In this document: positions 7,410 through 14,774 of the stretch, piece after piece | Position numbering within the stretch: position 1 is the stretch's first letter | Layout of the letters: each line of letters begins with the position of its first letter | Origin: UBA2982 sp040081395 | GTDB lineage: Bacteria; Gemmatimonadota; Gemmatimonadetes; Longimicrobiales; Gaopeijiaceae | Direction of reading: 5' to 3' | Assembly: GCA_040081395.1 (NCBI GenBank) | Contig: JBEBGN010000037.1 | Span: 1 to 23,553, forward strand | Length of the DNA stretch: 23,553 bases | Notes under the pieces: generated by a model | What the model was told of the DNA's origin: nothing | Database searches by the model: none | The model's input: the letters and a program-made list of their open reading frames with translations, nothing else | Made by a program: the position numbers and the translations under genes

Positions 7410-8381
7410 ATGAAGACCGCGCTCAAGATCCTCGGCGCCCTCCTCCTCATGCTCGTGCTCGCCGGGGGAGGGTTCTATGTCTGGGCATCCATGCGGGTCT
7501 CCGGCCTCATGTCGCGCACGGTCGAGACCCACGCCGTCGACTTCCCAGTCCCCTGGCCGCTCACGGCCGCGGAGATCGAAGCCCTGCCGGCCCCGGACAG
7601 CGCCGAGCAGGTCGCGCTCGTCCGGGCGGTCGAGCGCGGGCGGCATCTCATCACCTCGCGGTACGCGTGCACCGAGTGCCACGGCGCCAACCTGGGCGGT
7701 GGGGTGATGGTCGACGACCCGGTCCTCGGAACCATGCTCGGTCCGAACATCACCACAGGTCGTGGCTCCGCCGTGTCCGCATACGAACCCCGCGACTGGG
7801 ACCGCACGGTGCGTCACGGCGTGGGGCCGTCCGGAAATCCGCTGGCCATGCCGGCGCAGGACTTTCAGCTCATGTCGGACCAAGAGCTCTCCGACGTCGT
7901 GGCGTACGTGCGCTCCCTCCCTCCCGTGGACAGCGACCCGATCGTTTCTGTCGACCTGGGACCGCTCGGCAACGTGCTGGTGGCACTCGGTCAGATTCCG
8001 CTCGCTGCCGACATGATTCCCACGCACACCGAGCGGCACGCCGAGGTGCCACCCCCCAGCGAAGTGACGGTAGAGTTGGGGCGGCACATCGCGGGCGTCT
8101 GCACGGGATGCCATCGAGCCGACCTGTCGGGCGGACCGATCATGGGTGGTGACCCGGCGTGGCCGCCGGCACGCAACCTGACCCAGCACGAGAGCGCGCT
8201 GGGCACGTGGACTTACGAGGACTTCGTGCGCGCGTTGCGTGAGGGTCGCAGGCCCGACGGATCCGAGTTGCTTTCGCCCATGCGGGAGGCGACGAACTAC
8301 GCCACCAACATGACCGAGACGGAGCTGCAGGCGCTCTGGGCGTATTTGGAGAGCCTACCCGCGATCGCGCCGGTGGAGTAG
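7410..8381 (+). CDS. Membrane-anchored dihaem cytochrome c
   Basis: This 323-aa protein has an N-terminal membrane anchor or uncleaved signal (residues about 5-27) and two c-type haem-binding motifs, CTECH (87-91) and CTGCH (231-235), each within a cytochrome c domain of about 100-120 residues. Candidate axial methionines include the one in NPLAMPAQDF (about 147) for the first haem and those near LSPMREATNYATNM (290-300) for the second. Each domain ends in the expected helix (LSDVVAYVRSLP and LQALWAYLESLP). It would transfer electrons on the periplasmic face. The layout resembles the cytochrome c subunits of membrane-bound alcohol or sugar dehydrogenases, but no dehydrogenase gene is nearby. 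It lies 30 nt downstream of the DUF5916 gene and probably shares its transcript. It converges on the module 2 toxin gene with a 17-nt gap. Confidence 0.93.
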   Translation: MKTALKILGALLLMLVLAGGGFYVWASMRVSGLMSRTVETHAVDFPVPWPLTAAEIEALPAPDSAEQVALVRAVERGRHLITSRYACTECHGANLGGGVMVDDPVLGTMLGPNITTGRGSAVSAYEPRDWDRTVRHGVGPSGNPLAMPAQDFQLMSDQELSDVVAYVRSLPPVDSDPIVSVDLGPLGNVLVALGQIPLAADMIPTHTERHAEVPPPSEVTVELGRHIAGVCTGCHRADLSGGPIMGGDPAWPPARNLTQHESALGTWTYEDFVRALREGRRPDGSELLSPMREATNYATNMTETELQALWAYLESLPAIAPVE

Positions 8382-8398
8382 CGAGCGCCTCGGTTTGG

Positions 8399-8800
8399 CT
8401 AGGCCCCGCGGCTCCGCGCCGATCTCAACTCGCGCACGATCAGGCCGTGTTGGGCCCGGAGCTGTCGGTCTACCGTGCAAAGCGGTACGGCTCTCGCCTC
8501 GCTGTGCGCCGCCAGCAGGCGATCGAACGGGTCGCGTGTCCATGTAACTTGAACCGCTCTCTCGATCAACGGAACGAGTGGGACTTCGTCCACGACGAAG
8601 CGCGCGTCTCGACCGACTGCCTCCATGAACTGGTCCGTGTTCGCCTCGAGCTTGCCGACCTCGGTGAGGAACTGCACCTCGAGGAATGAGATCGGCGAAA
8701 CACCCCACGGACGGTAGCGCTCGAGCCATGGAAACTCATCCACCCGAGGGACCTCGAGCGCGATCCACAACAGGAAATGAGTGTCTAGAAGAAGCTTCAC
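8399..8800 (-). CDS. vapC: PIN-domain VapC-type toxin ribonuclease
   Basis: The predicted 133-aa protein is a PIN-domain nuclease. The N-terminus KLLLDTHFLLW contains catalytic Asp6. Glu41 follows in SPISFLEVQFL, then the RDPFDRLLAAHS motif (Asp90 and Asp93) and Asp111 in LCTVDRQL. This RDPFDR subtype usually pairs with Phd/YefM-like antitoxins, as it does here. I start at the GTG at 8800, which overlaps the antitoxin stop by 4 nt (GTGA) and gives the canonical N-terminus; the open frame extends to 8860 but that part belongs to the antitoxin in another frame. The family cleaves RNA with Mg2+ and arrests translation when unopposed. All expected acidic residues are present, so it is probably active. 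Confidence 0.88.
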   Translation of the reverse strand: MKLLLDTHFLLWIALEVPRVDEFPWLERYRPWGVSPISFLEVQFLTEVGKLEANTDQFMEAVGRDARFVVDEVPLVPLIERAVQVTWTRDPFDRLLAAHSEARAVPLCTVDRQLRAQHGLIVRELRSARSRGA

Positions 8801-9057
8801 GGCTTGCGGCGGTGCTCGAACTCCAGTTCGCCGTCCGCCCCCGGCCAGCGCCAGCCCCACTCGTCGGCGGCCTCGAGCGACGCCGCTCGAATGAAGGAGT
8901 GGTAGTCGGGCGTCTCGGTCGCCTCACGCGTCGCAGCAGCGCGTTGGATGACGATGGTCCGGCCACCTCGCAGGATGGTCACGGTCTCACCGCCGGCCAC
9001 CTCGTCGAGCAGCCGAAACCAGTGCTTGCGAGCGTCACTCGCCGTCACCCGCTTCAT
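8797..9057 (-). CDS. Phd/YefM-type antitoxin
   Basis: This 86-aa protein begins MKRVTASDARKHWFRLLDEV and continues GGETVTILRGGRTIVIQR, the pattern of the Phd/YefM antitoxin N-terminal domain, which dimerises and binds operator DNA. The C-terminal half (from about residue 50, with a Trp-rich EWGWRWPG segment) is the probable toxin-binding tail. The ATG at 9057 directly precedes the domain; the frame stays open further upstream to 9417, but that is a shadow of the amino-acid permease gene. The stop overlaps the toxin GTG by 4 nt. The ATG is immediately preceded by an inverted repeat and no Shine-Dalgarno is visible. It lies 38 nt downstream of the permease gene on the same strand, so readthrough from the transporter operon is possible. 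Confidence 0.82.
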   Translation of the reverse strand: MKRVTASDARKHWFRLLDEVAGGETVTILRGGRTIVIQRAAATREATETPDYHSFIRAASLEAADEWGWRWPGADGELEFEHRRKP

Positions 9058-9058
9058 A

Positions 9059-9073
9059 TGTACAACGTACAAC
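9059..9073 (-). promoter_or_regulatory. Operator-like repeats of TA module 2
   Basis: On the plus strand, TGTAC (9059-9063), a 3-nt spacer and GTACA (9067-9071) form an inverted repeat ending 1 nt before the antitoxin start at 9057. The same bases also make a tandem direct repeat GTACAAC (9060-9066 and 9067-9073). Phd/YefM antitoxins bind short palindromes overlapping their promoters, so this is a likely autoregulatory site. The repeat is directly seen; binding is inferred. Confidence 0.5.
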
Positions 9074-9095
9074 TGTGCTGGAGCCGAGCCAATCC

Positions 9096-10523
9096 CTAGG
9101 CCGGCACCCGCGTCGCCCACCTCTTCCACCCGTAGTAGACCGGCACGCCCAGCGCGACGACGATGAGTCCGAGGCCGGCGTACCGGCGCTGATCCGGCTG
9201 GAGCAGCAGGTTCACGCAGAAGAGGCCGGTCAGCGCCACGTACAGGCCAGGCAGCCACGGGTACCCGACCGCCTTCACGGGCCGCTCGGCGTCCGGTCGG
9301 CGAACGCGCAGCATGAAGAGCCCGATCCCCGTGATCATGTAAAAGAGCACCGCGGCGAAGATCACGTAGTTGAGCAGCTCGCTGTACGTGCCCGACAGGC
9401 AGAGCACGCAGGTCCACACCGCTTGAGCGACGAGCGCGAACGCGGGCGTGCGATACTGCGGGTGCAGCTCCCCCGTGCGGCGGAAGAACAGGTTGTCGCG
9501 CGCCATCGCATAGTAGACGCGAGCGCCCGAGAGGATCAGTCCGTTGTTGCAGCCGAACGTCGAGATCATGATCGCACCGGCCATGACGTACAGGCCCACG
9601 TCTCCGACCATCGCCTGGAGCGCAGCCGTGCCGACGCGGTCCTCTGAAGCCGTCTGGATCTCTGCGCCCGTCAGCACATTCAGGTAGGCGAGGTTGGCGA
9701 GCACGTACAGCGACGTCACGACCAGAACCCCCACCACCATCGCGAACGGGAGATCCTTGGCCGGGTCCTTCATCTCACCGGACGCGAAGCCCACGTTGTT
9801 CCAAGCATCCATGGAGAAGAGGCTGCCGACCATCGCAGCGCCCACCACCGGCAGTAGCGCGAGGGTGAGGCCGCCCTCGGGCAGGAATCCGCCGCCGAAG
9901 TTCGCGGACAGCGCCTCGGTGTTCCGGCCGATGGTTAGGCCGAGCAGGACCAGCGCGGCCAGCGCGGCCGTCTTCACGAGCGTGAGCGACGTCTGGATGA
10001 GCGCTGCGGTGCGCACGCCATGCACGTTGATCCACGTCAGCAGGATGACCGATGCGACCGCGAAGAGGCGCTGCGCGGACAGCCCCACCTCGATGGGGCC
10101 ACTCCCCAGGTTGATGGTCGTCCCCAGGAAGACGTCCGCAGAAAGCGCCGGGACGAAGACTGCGGTGAAGCGCGCGAAGGCCACCGCGACCGCCGCGATG
10201 GTGCCGGTCTGGATCACCGTGAAGAGCGTCCAGCCGTACAGGTACCCGAAGAGCGGCGAGACCGCCTCGCGCAGGTAGACGTACTGGCCCCCCGCGTTCG
10301 GAAACATGGCCGCGAACTCGCCGTAGCTGAGCGCGCCCATCAGGGTCACCGCCCCCGCGAGCGCCCATACGAGCAGCAACAGGCCCGGGGACTCCACCTG
10401 CCGCATGATGTTGGCCGACACGATGAAGATGCCGGAGCCGATCATGGAGCCGACGCAGAGCGCGGTGGCGTCGAGCCGAGTGAGGACCTTGTCGAACTCG
10501 GGCGGGCGCGCCGAGTCGCTCAC
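9096..10523 (-). CDS. APC-superfamily amino-acid permease
   Basis: The product is 475 aa with about 12 hydrophobic segments, typical of amino acid/polyamine/organocation transporters. The diagnostic TM1 unwound motif is present (GSMIGSGIFI, residues 25-34), and the cytoplasmic loop has SYGEFAAMFPNAGGQYVYLREA, as in the L-type (LAT/SteT-like) branch. It probably moves amino acids across the inner membrane by exchange or proton coupling; the substrate is not readable. I place the start at the GTG at 10523, which overlaps the stop of the upstream symporter by 4 nt (GTGA) and precedes the hydrophilic N-tail. The frame is open to 10607 but that is inside the symporter gene. Translational coupling implies co-expression with the two symporters. 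It could serve uptake of products of the envelope dipeptidase encoded at 2199-3470, but that link is speculative. Confidence 0.92.
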   Translation of the reverse strand: MSDSARPPEFDKVLTRLDATALCVGSMIGSGIFIVSANIMRQVESPGLLLLVWALAGAVTLMGALSYGEFAAMFPNAGGQYVYLREAVSPLFGYLYGWTLFTVIQTGTIAAVAVAFARFTAVFVPALSADVFLGTTINLGSGPIEVGLSAQRLFAVASVILLTWINVHGVRTAALIQTSLTLVKTAALAALVLLGLTIGRNTEALSANFGGGFLPEGGLTLALLPVVGAAMVGSLFSMDAWNNVGFASGEMKDPAKDLPFAMVVGVLVVTSLYVLANLAYLNVLTGAEIQTASEDRVGTAALQAMVGDVGLYVMAGAIMISTFGCNNGLILSGARVYYAMARDNLFFRRTGELHPQYRTPAFALVAQAVWTCVLCLSGTYSELLNYVIFAAVLFYMITGIGLFMLRVRRPDAERPVKAVGYPWLPGLYVALTGLFCVNLLLQPDQRRYAGLGLIVVALGVPVYYGWKRWATRVPA

Positions 10524-12283
10524 GCCGGCGGCTCCTCCCGGAACGAGCGCGCGATCCACGTGAAGGCAGCGCCGGCCACGGCGAGCAGGATCAGGCCGTT
10601 GGTCCATTCACCGAGGATGCACTTACCGATGCCGAACAGCGTCGTGTAGACGGCAACGACCCCGGCCAGCCAATTCGTCCACGCGAGCGCACCCCCGGGG
10701 ATCGACTCGCGGCCGAAGCCCGTGCGCTCGGACACCGCTGCCCAACCTGGGCCACCGGGGCGCACCCGGCGGTAGAACGCATCGAGCACGGCATCCGGTT
10801 CGGGCGCCGTCAGGAAGGTCACAGCGAGCCAGACCACCGTGGTGATGCCGACCGTGACCAGCATGACGGTCGCATCGGCGTTCGGGTCCCCCGGAGCGAA
10901 GCGGGGCGGGATCGTCAGGATGGCGATGGTAGCTACGACCAGCGAGGTGACCATGGCGCTGATCTCCGACCACGCGCTGATGCGCCACCAGTACCAACGC
11001 AGGATCAGCACCAGCCCCGTGCCCGCACCGAGCGCCAGCAGGAAACGCCAGGCCTGCTCGATCGAACTGAGCTGCCAGGTGACCAGCAGGGACGCGAGGA
11101 ACAGCAAGATGGTCGCGGCTCGCGACACCGCCACGTAGTGCTTCTCGGTCTCGTTCTTCCGCACGAACCGCTTGTAGAAGTCGTTCACCAGGTACGACGC
11201 ACCCCAGTTGAGCTGCGTCGCGACCGTGGACATGTACGCGGCCGCGAAGCCGGCCAGCATGAGGCCGCGCCAGGGGGTCGGCAGCAGGTCGACGAACGCA
11301 TGTACGTAGCCGGCCTCGCGATCCTCCAGATCTGGATAGAGGATCACCGTCGCGAGTCCGGTCACGATCCAGGGCCAGGGGCGGATCGCGTAGTGCGCGA
11401 CCTGGAAGTAGAGGGTGGCCAGCACGCCATCGCGCTCCGTCCGCGCCGAGAAGATGCGCTGCGCGACGTAGCCGCCTCCCCCGGGCTCGGCGCCGGGATA
11501 CCACGCGGCCCACCACTGCACGGTCAGGAAGACGGTCAGTGTGAGCAGTGGCATCCAGGCGTATGCCAAGAGGCCGCCGTCCCCGAAGGAGACCGGTAGC
11601 ACCGAGAGCGCGGCGGCCTCGCTGCCGAAGTGGGCCGCTGCACCGGCGCGCAGGGCTTCGATCCCCCCCACGGCATCCACCGCATAGACCGCGAGTACGA
11701 TCACCGCGGTCATCATCAGGATGAACTGGATGAGGTCGGTCCACAACACGGCCCACATGCCCGCGGCCACCGAGTACGCGACCGTGATCACGAAGCAGAT
11801 GCCGACTGCCAGGTAGGGCGAGACGCCGAGCGAGATCTCGAGAATCTTGATCATCGCGCGGGTTACCCAACCGAGGATGATCAAGTTGATCGGGATGGCG
11901 AGGTACAGCGCGCGGAAGCCGCGCAGGAAGGCCGCGCGCTTGCCCGAGTAGCGGATTTCCGAGAACTCGACGTCGGTCATGACGCCTGCGCGACGCCAGA
12001 GGCGCGCGAAGAAGAACACGGTGAGCATCCCGCTCATCACCGCGTTCCACCACAGCCAGTTCCCCGCCACGCCGTAGTTCGCGACCAGCCCGGTGACCAC
12101 GAGCGGTGTATCCGCCGCGAATGTGGTCGCCACCATGGACGTACCGGCCAGCCACCAGCTCGCGCGGCGTCCCGACAGGAAGTACTCGCCCAGGCTCTCG
12201 CCGCCGCGCTTGGTGAACGCGAAGCCGACCGCGGCGGTGACCGCGAAGTACCCGACGACGATTGCCCAGTCGAGCGGTTGCAT
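10520..12283 (-). CDS. Sodium:solute symporter (SSS family), long form
   Basis: This 587-aa protein is a multispanning SSS (SLC5-like) transporter. It begins MQPLDWAIVVGYFAVTAAVG and has the family's early motif GEYFLSGRRASWWLAGTSMVATTFAADTP, followed by helices that include AGMWAVLWTDLIQFILMM. It is longer than the adjacent symporter because of extra C-terminal helices (about residues 470-587), as in the roughly 600-aa SSS subgroup. Members couple Na+ entry to uptake of sugars, amino acids, organic acids or vitamins; the substrate is unknown here. The ATG at 12283 lies 3 nt after the stop of the upstream symporter, and the gene overlaps the downstream permease by 4 nt, so all three are surely one transcript. 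Confidence 0.92.
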   Translation of the reverse strand: MQPLDWAIVVGYFAVTAAVGFAFTKRGGESLGEYFLSGRRASWWLAGTSMVATTFAADTPLVVTGLVANYGVAGNWLWWNAVMSGMLTVFFFARLWRRAGVMTDVEFSEIRYSGKRAAFLRGFRALYLAIPINLIILGWVTRAMIKILEISLGVSPYLAVGICFVITVAYSVAAGMWAVLWTDLIQFILMMTAVIVLAVYAVDAVGGIEALRAGAAAHFGSEAAALSVLPVSFGDGGLLAYAWMPLLTLTVFLTVQWWAAWYPGAEPGGGGYVAQRIFSARTERDGVLATLYFQVAHYAIRPWPWIVTGLATVILYPDLEDREAGYVHAFVDLLPTPWRGLMLAGFAAAYMSTVATQLNWGASYLVNDFYKRFVRKNETEKHYVAVSRAATILLFLASLLVTWQLSSIEQAWRFLLALGAGTGLVLILRWYWWRISAWSEISAMVTSLVVATIAILTIPPRFAPGDPNADATVMLVTVGITTVVWLAVTFLTAPEPDAVLDAFYRRVRPGGPGWAAVSERTGFGRESIPGGALAWTNWLAGVVAVYTTLFGIGKCILGEWTNGLILLAVAGAAFTWIARSFREEPPA

Positions 12284-12286
12284 GGT

Positions 12287-13756
12287 CTACGCCGCCGCTC
12301 GGGCCTGTGAACCGCGGATCGTGGCGCTCGCCATGCCGACGCCCACCGTGATGGCGGACCCGATGAGCGAGAACCAGAGACCGTCGACCAACCGCGGGAC
12401 GATGCCGAACTGTTGCGTGGCCCAGAGCACCGCCATGACACCGATGGCCGTCGCCATGGCGATGATCGCGTCCTTCTGGTCTGCTTTGCTCGACAGCACG
12501 CCGAGCAGGAAGCCGCCCAGGAGCCCTCCGTACGTGAACGAAGCGATGTTCAGCGCGATCAGAACCACCGGCGTGCCTTGCTGGATGAACTGGAAGAGGA
12601 TCGCGCCGACGATGAGCACCACGCCGAAGAAGAGCGTGAAGAGCCTGCCCATCCTGAACATGTGCGCCGAGTCGGCACTCCGCCCCGAGAGTGGTCCGTA
12701 GAGATCCAGCGTGAGCGCCGAGGCGAGCGAGTTGATCGCGGAGGCCTCTGAGGACATGGCCACCGAGAAGATCCCTGCGATCACCAGGCCGCTGATTCCA
12801 GCCGGCAGCCCCTCGAGGATGAAGGTCGGGAAGATCTCGTCCGGCGTCGCGAAGGCACGGCCCTGGTAGTACGCGTACAGCGCGACGCCGAGAACCAGGA
12901 ATAGCGTGAACTGCGCCATGATGAAGACGCCGCTACCAATGAGCGCTTTGCGCGCCTCACGCAGGTTCGGCGACGCGAGCATGCGCTGCACGATGAGATG
13001 GTCCACGCCGTGCGAAGCCATGGCCAGGAAGCCACCACCCACGAGCCCGGTCACGATCCAGCGCGCGTCCGCGAAGCCTCCCTCGAAATGGAAGATGCGG
13101 AGCTTGTCGACTGGGTCCGCCGCGGCGACCACGCCCGACCATCCTCCTGGAATCACCTGCAGGAGCACGATGAGCGCCGCGATCGCGCCGGACAGATAGA
13201 TGAACATCTGCAGGACGTCGACGTACACCACCGCGCGCAGCCCGCCGTAGTACGTGTAGATGAGCGTACACGTGCCCGTCGCGACGATCGCCTGCCAGTA
13301 GGGGATCCCGGCGATGAGATGGATCGGGATGGCGATAGCGAACAGTCGGATGCTGGAAGCGAGGGTTCGCGTCACCAAAAAGATCGCCGACGCGAAACGC
13401 CGCGCGAGCACGCCGAAGCGCTTCTCGAGCAGCTGATACGCGGTCGACAGCTCGCCGCTGAAGTACCCCGGCAACAGGATGGCGGCCACGGCGATGCGAC
13501 CGAGCAGGTACCCGGCCGTGAGCTGCACCATCCATAGGTCGCTCGTGTACGCCGTGCCGGGCACGCTGATGAACGTCAGCACGCTCGTCTCGGTGGCGAT
13601 GATCGAGAAGCACACCGCCCACCACGGCATGGCCCGGTCGGCCAGGAAATAGTCCTTCGAGTCCTTCTGACGCCGACCCAGCCAGGCGCCCCACAGGGTC
13701 ACCCCGATCACGTACACCGCGATCAGGGTGAGGTCGAGGGCGGACAGAGCGGTCAC
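12287..13756 (-). CDS. Sodium:solute symporter (SSS family)
   Basis: The 489-aa product is a second SSS transporter of conventional length with about 13 hydrophobic helices. The N-terminus has DYFLADRAMPWWAVCFSIIA followed by TETSVLTFISVPGTAY, the TM2 segment that helps form the Na+ and substrate sites in this family. It differs clearly from the adjacent long symporter, so this pair is not a recent tandem duplication. The start is a GTG at 13756, 18 nt after the stop of the zinc-ribbon gene. It is followed at 3 nt by the long symporter. The substrate is unknown. Confidence 0.92.
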   Translation of the reverse strand: MTALSALDLTLIAVYVIGVTLWGAWLGRRQKDSKDYFLADRAMPWWAVCFSIIATETSVLTFISVPGTAYTSDLWMVQLTAGYLLGRIAVAAILLPGYFSGELSTAYQLLEKRFGVLARRFASAIFLVTRTLASSIRLFAIAIPIHLIAGIPYWQAIVATGTCTLIYTYYGGLRAVVYVDVLQMFIYLSGAIAALIVLLQVIPGGWSGVVAAADPVDKLRIFHFEGGFADARWIVTGLVGGGFLAMASHGVDHLIVQRMLASPNLREARKALIGSGVFIMAQFTLFLVLGVALYAYYQGRAFATPDEIFPTFILEGLPAGISGLVIAGIFSVAMSSEASAINSLASALTLDLYGPLSGRSADSAHMFRMGRLFTLFFGVVLIVGAILFQFIQQGTPVVLIALNIASFTYGGLLGGFLLGVLSSKADQKDAIIAMATAIGVMAVLWATQQFGIVPRLVDGLWFSLIGSAITVGVGMASATIRGSQARAAA

Positions 13757-13774
13757 GTCCGTGCCGGACCCCTG

Positions 13775-13966
13775 CTAGACGCTACAGGTCATGTCCCGCG
13801 CGCAGCACATCGGCGACTTGATCTTGCCGTGGCCCTGGGGGCACTTCGCGATGGCGACCTTGGTGCCGTCGTCCTTGGTGATGGAGTCGTGCACCAACTC
13901 CTCATCGCACTTCGCGCACGTCATGTTCACGCTCATGCCGCATACCTGGCAGGTGTACGTAGCCAT
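13775..13966 (-). CDS. Small zinc-ribbon-like protein (63 aa)
   Basis: This 63-aa protein has seven cysteines and two histidines: C6-x2-C9, C17-x2-C20, C42 with H46 (KCPQGHGKIKSP), and C54-C55 and C61 near the C-terminus. The two CxxC pairs are typical of a zinc ribbon or rubredoxin-like knuckle, and the C-terminal MCCARDMTC motif recalls small conserved proteins of unknown function found in several phyla. It probably binds one or two metal ions. The ATG at 13966 directly precedes the first motif; the open frame upstream to 14119 is Arg/Ser-rich shadow sequence. It is 18 nt upstream of the SSS symporter gene and 61 nt downstream of the NlpC/P60-like gene, on the same strand. Role unknown. Confidence 0.78.
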   Translation of the reverse strand: MATYTCQVCGMSVNMTCAKCDEELVHDSITKDDGTKVAIAKCPQGHGKIKSPMCCARDMTCSV

Positions 13967-14027
13967 GTCCGGTCTCGTCCTGGATATCGGTGGTTCGGGA
14001 GGGTTCGAATGAACCAGCGAGCGCACG

Positions 14028-14600
14028 TTACGGGGTGAGCCGCCCGAGCGCCACGACCTCGCGATAGCGGTCCGGGTTCCCCGTGACGAAGTCCCAGATG
14101 TCGTCCGGCGTGGCCGCACCGGGCTCGACGTCGAAGTGCTTCCCGGCTTCCGCGAACGCCCAGGCGACGACCCAGGAACAGATCGGATACCGGTCCTGAT
14201 TCGTGAGCCGGCGGAAGACGTAGGCGCCCTGGAGGATCCAGTCGAGCCAGTGCGCGAGGATTTTCAGGTACCCGTAACGGCGCCCCACGTACGTCTCGGC
14301 CTTGGCGACGACCTGTGCGACCTCGCCCTCGGTCAGGTTGAGCGGGCGGAAGACCGCGACTTCGTGGCTGCGGCCCGCGTACCGGTCCCAGAGGCGGTGC
14401 CGTTTCACGGTGGAGAGCGCCTCGACGATGATCGCGCCGTCGAGCCGACCCGCCTCGACGATGATGCCGGTGTGCGATGCCTTCGTGCGGCTCTCGCCGA
14501 TACGGCGCGTGAACAGGCGGATGGCCCAGCCGACGATCCCACCGCTCCGGGTGAGGACGACGTCGCCAGGAGTGAGGAGGACGTCGTTGACATTAGCCAT
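14028..14600 (-). CDS. YiiX/YebB-like permuted NlpC/P60 cysteine hydrolase
   Basis: The 190-aa product matches circularly permuted NlpC/P60 (YiiX-like) hydrolases. The early motif PGDVVLTRSGGIVGWAIRLF (11-30) is followed by the catalytic His43 in ASHTGIIVE, then YVGRRYGYLKI (104-114), and finally the catalytic Cys141 in YPICSWVVAWAF. The Cys after the His is the hallmark of the permuted group. The C-terminal PGAATPDDIWDF motif is also usual. No signal peptide is seen, so it probably acts in the cytoplasm, on amide, thioester or lipid substrates that cannot be read from sequence. A GGTGA about 3 nt before the ATG at 14600 may serve as ribosome binding site and is part of a palindrome. It probably heads the unit running through the zinc-ribbon and transporter genes. 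Confidence 0.87.
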   Translation of the reverse strand: MANVNDVLLTPGDVVLTRSGGIVGWAIRLFTRRIGESRTKASHTGIIVEAGRLDGAIIVEALSTVKRHRLWDRYAGRSHEVAVFRPLNLTEGEVAQVVAKAETYVGRRYGYLKILAHWLDWILQGAYVFRRLTNQDRYPICSWVVAWAFAEAGKHFDVEPGAATPDDIWDFVTGNPDRYREVVALGRLTP

Positions 14601-14611
14601 CCGGTCACCGG
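14601..14611 (-). promoter_or_regulatory. Palindrome over the ribosome-binding region of the NlpC/P60-like gene
   Basis: CCGGT, one central base and ACCGG form a perfect palindrome directly abutting the ATG at 14600 (minus strand). It contains the only Shine-Dalgarno-like purines (GGTGA). It could be an operator or coincidence in GC-rich DNA. Confidence 0.25.
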
Positions 14612-14756
14612 ACGCGAGTCATGTGGGCATCGGCGGGAGAATGCGGCGTGGCCACTGATCCTGGCAACAGGAATCTCTCGAATCCCGGCCGTGCAACCCC
14701 TGTCATACAGCCCGAACCCCCGGGTCACTCATAGCAGACCGATGTGCCAACCAATC

Positions 14757-14767
14757 AGGAGAGGGAG
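14757..14767 (+). promoter_or_regulatory. Ribosome binding site of lipoprotein gene
   Basis: AGGAG (14757-14761) and GGGAG (14763-14767) are two overlapping Shine-Dalgarno-like sequences; the second is 7 nt before the ATG at 14775. They fix that start and exclude the longer open frame back to 14136, which is antisense to the hydrolase gene. Confidence 0.6.
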
Positions 14768-14774
14768 CAGCTCG

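Noticed and set aside
10623..12155. 510-aa Arg-rich open frame on the minus strand
   Set aside because: It lies on the same strand as the long SSS symporter but in another frame, with no family features.
10520..13756. Tandem duplication of the SSS symporter gene
   Set aside because: The two proteins differ in length and in sequence outside family motifs, so they are not a recent duplication.
13991..14016. GGTTCGAATGAACC, which resembles a tRNA T-arm
   Set aside because: No acceptor, D or anticodon arms can be built around it; it is only a small hairpin between two minus-strand genes.
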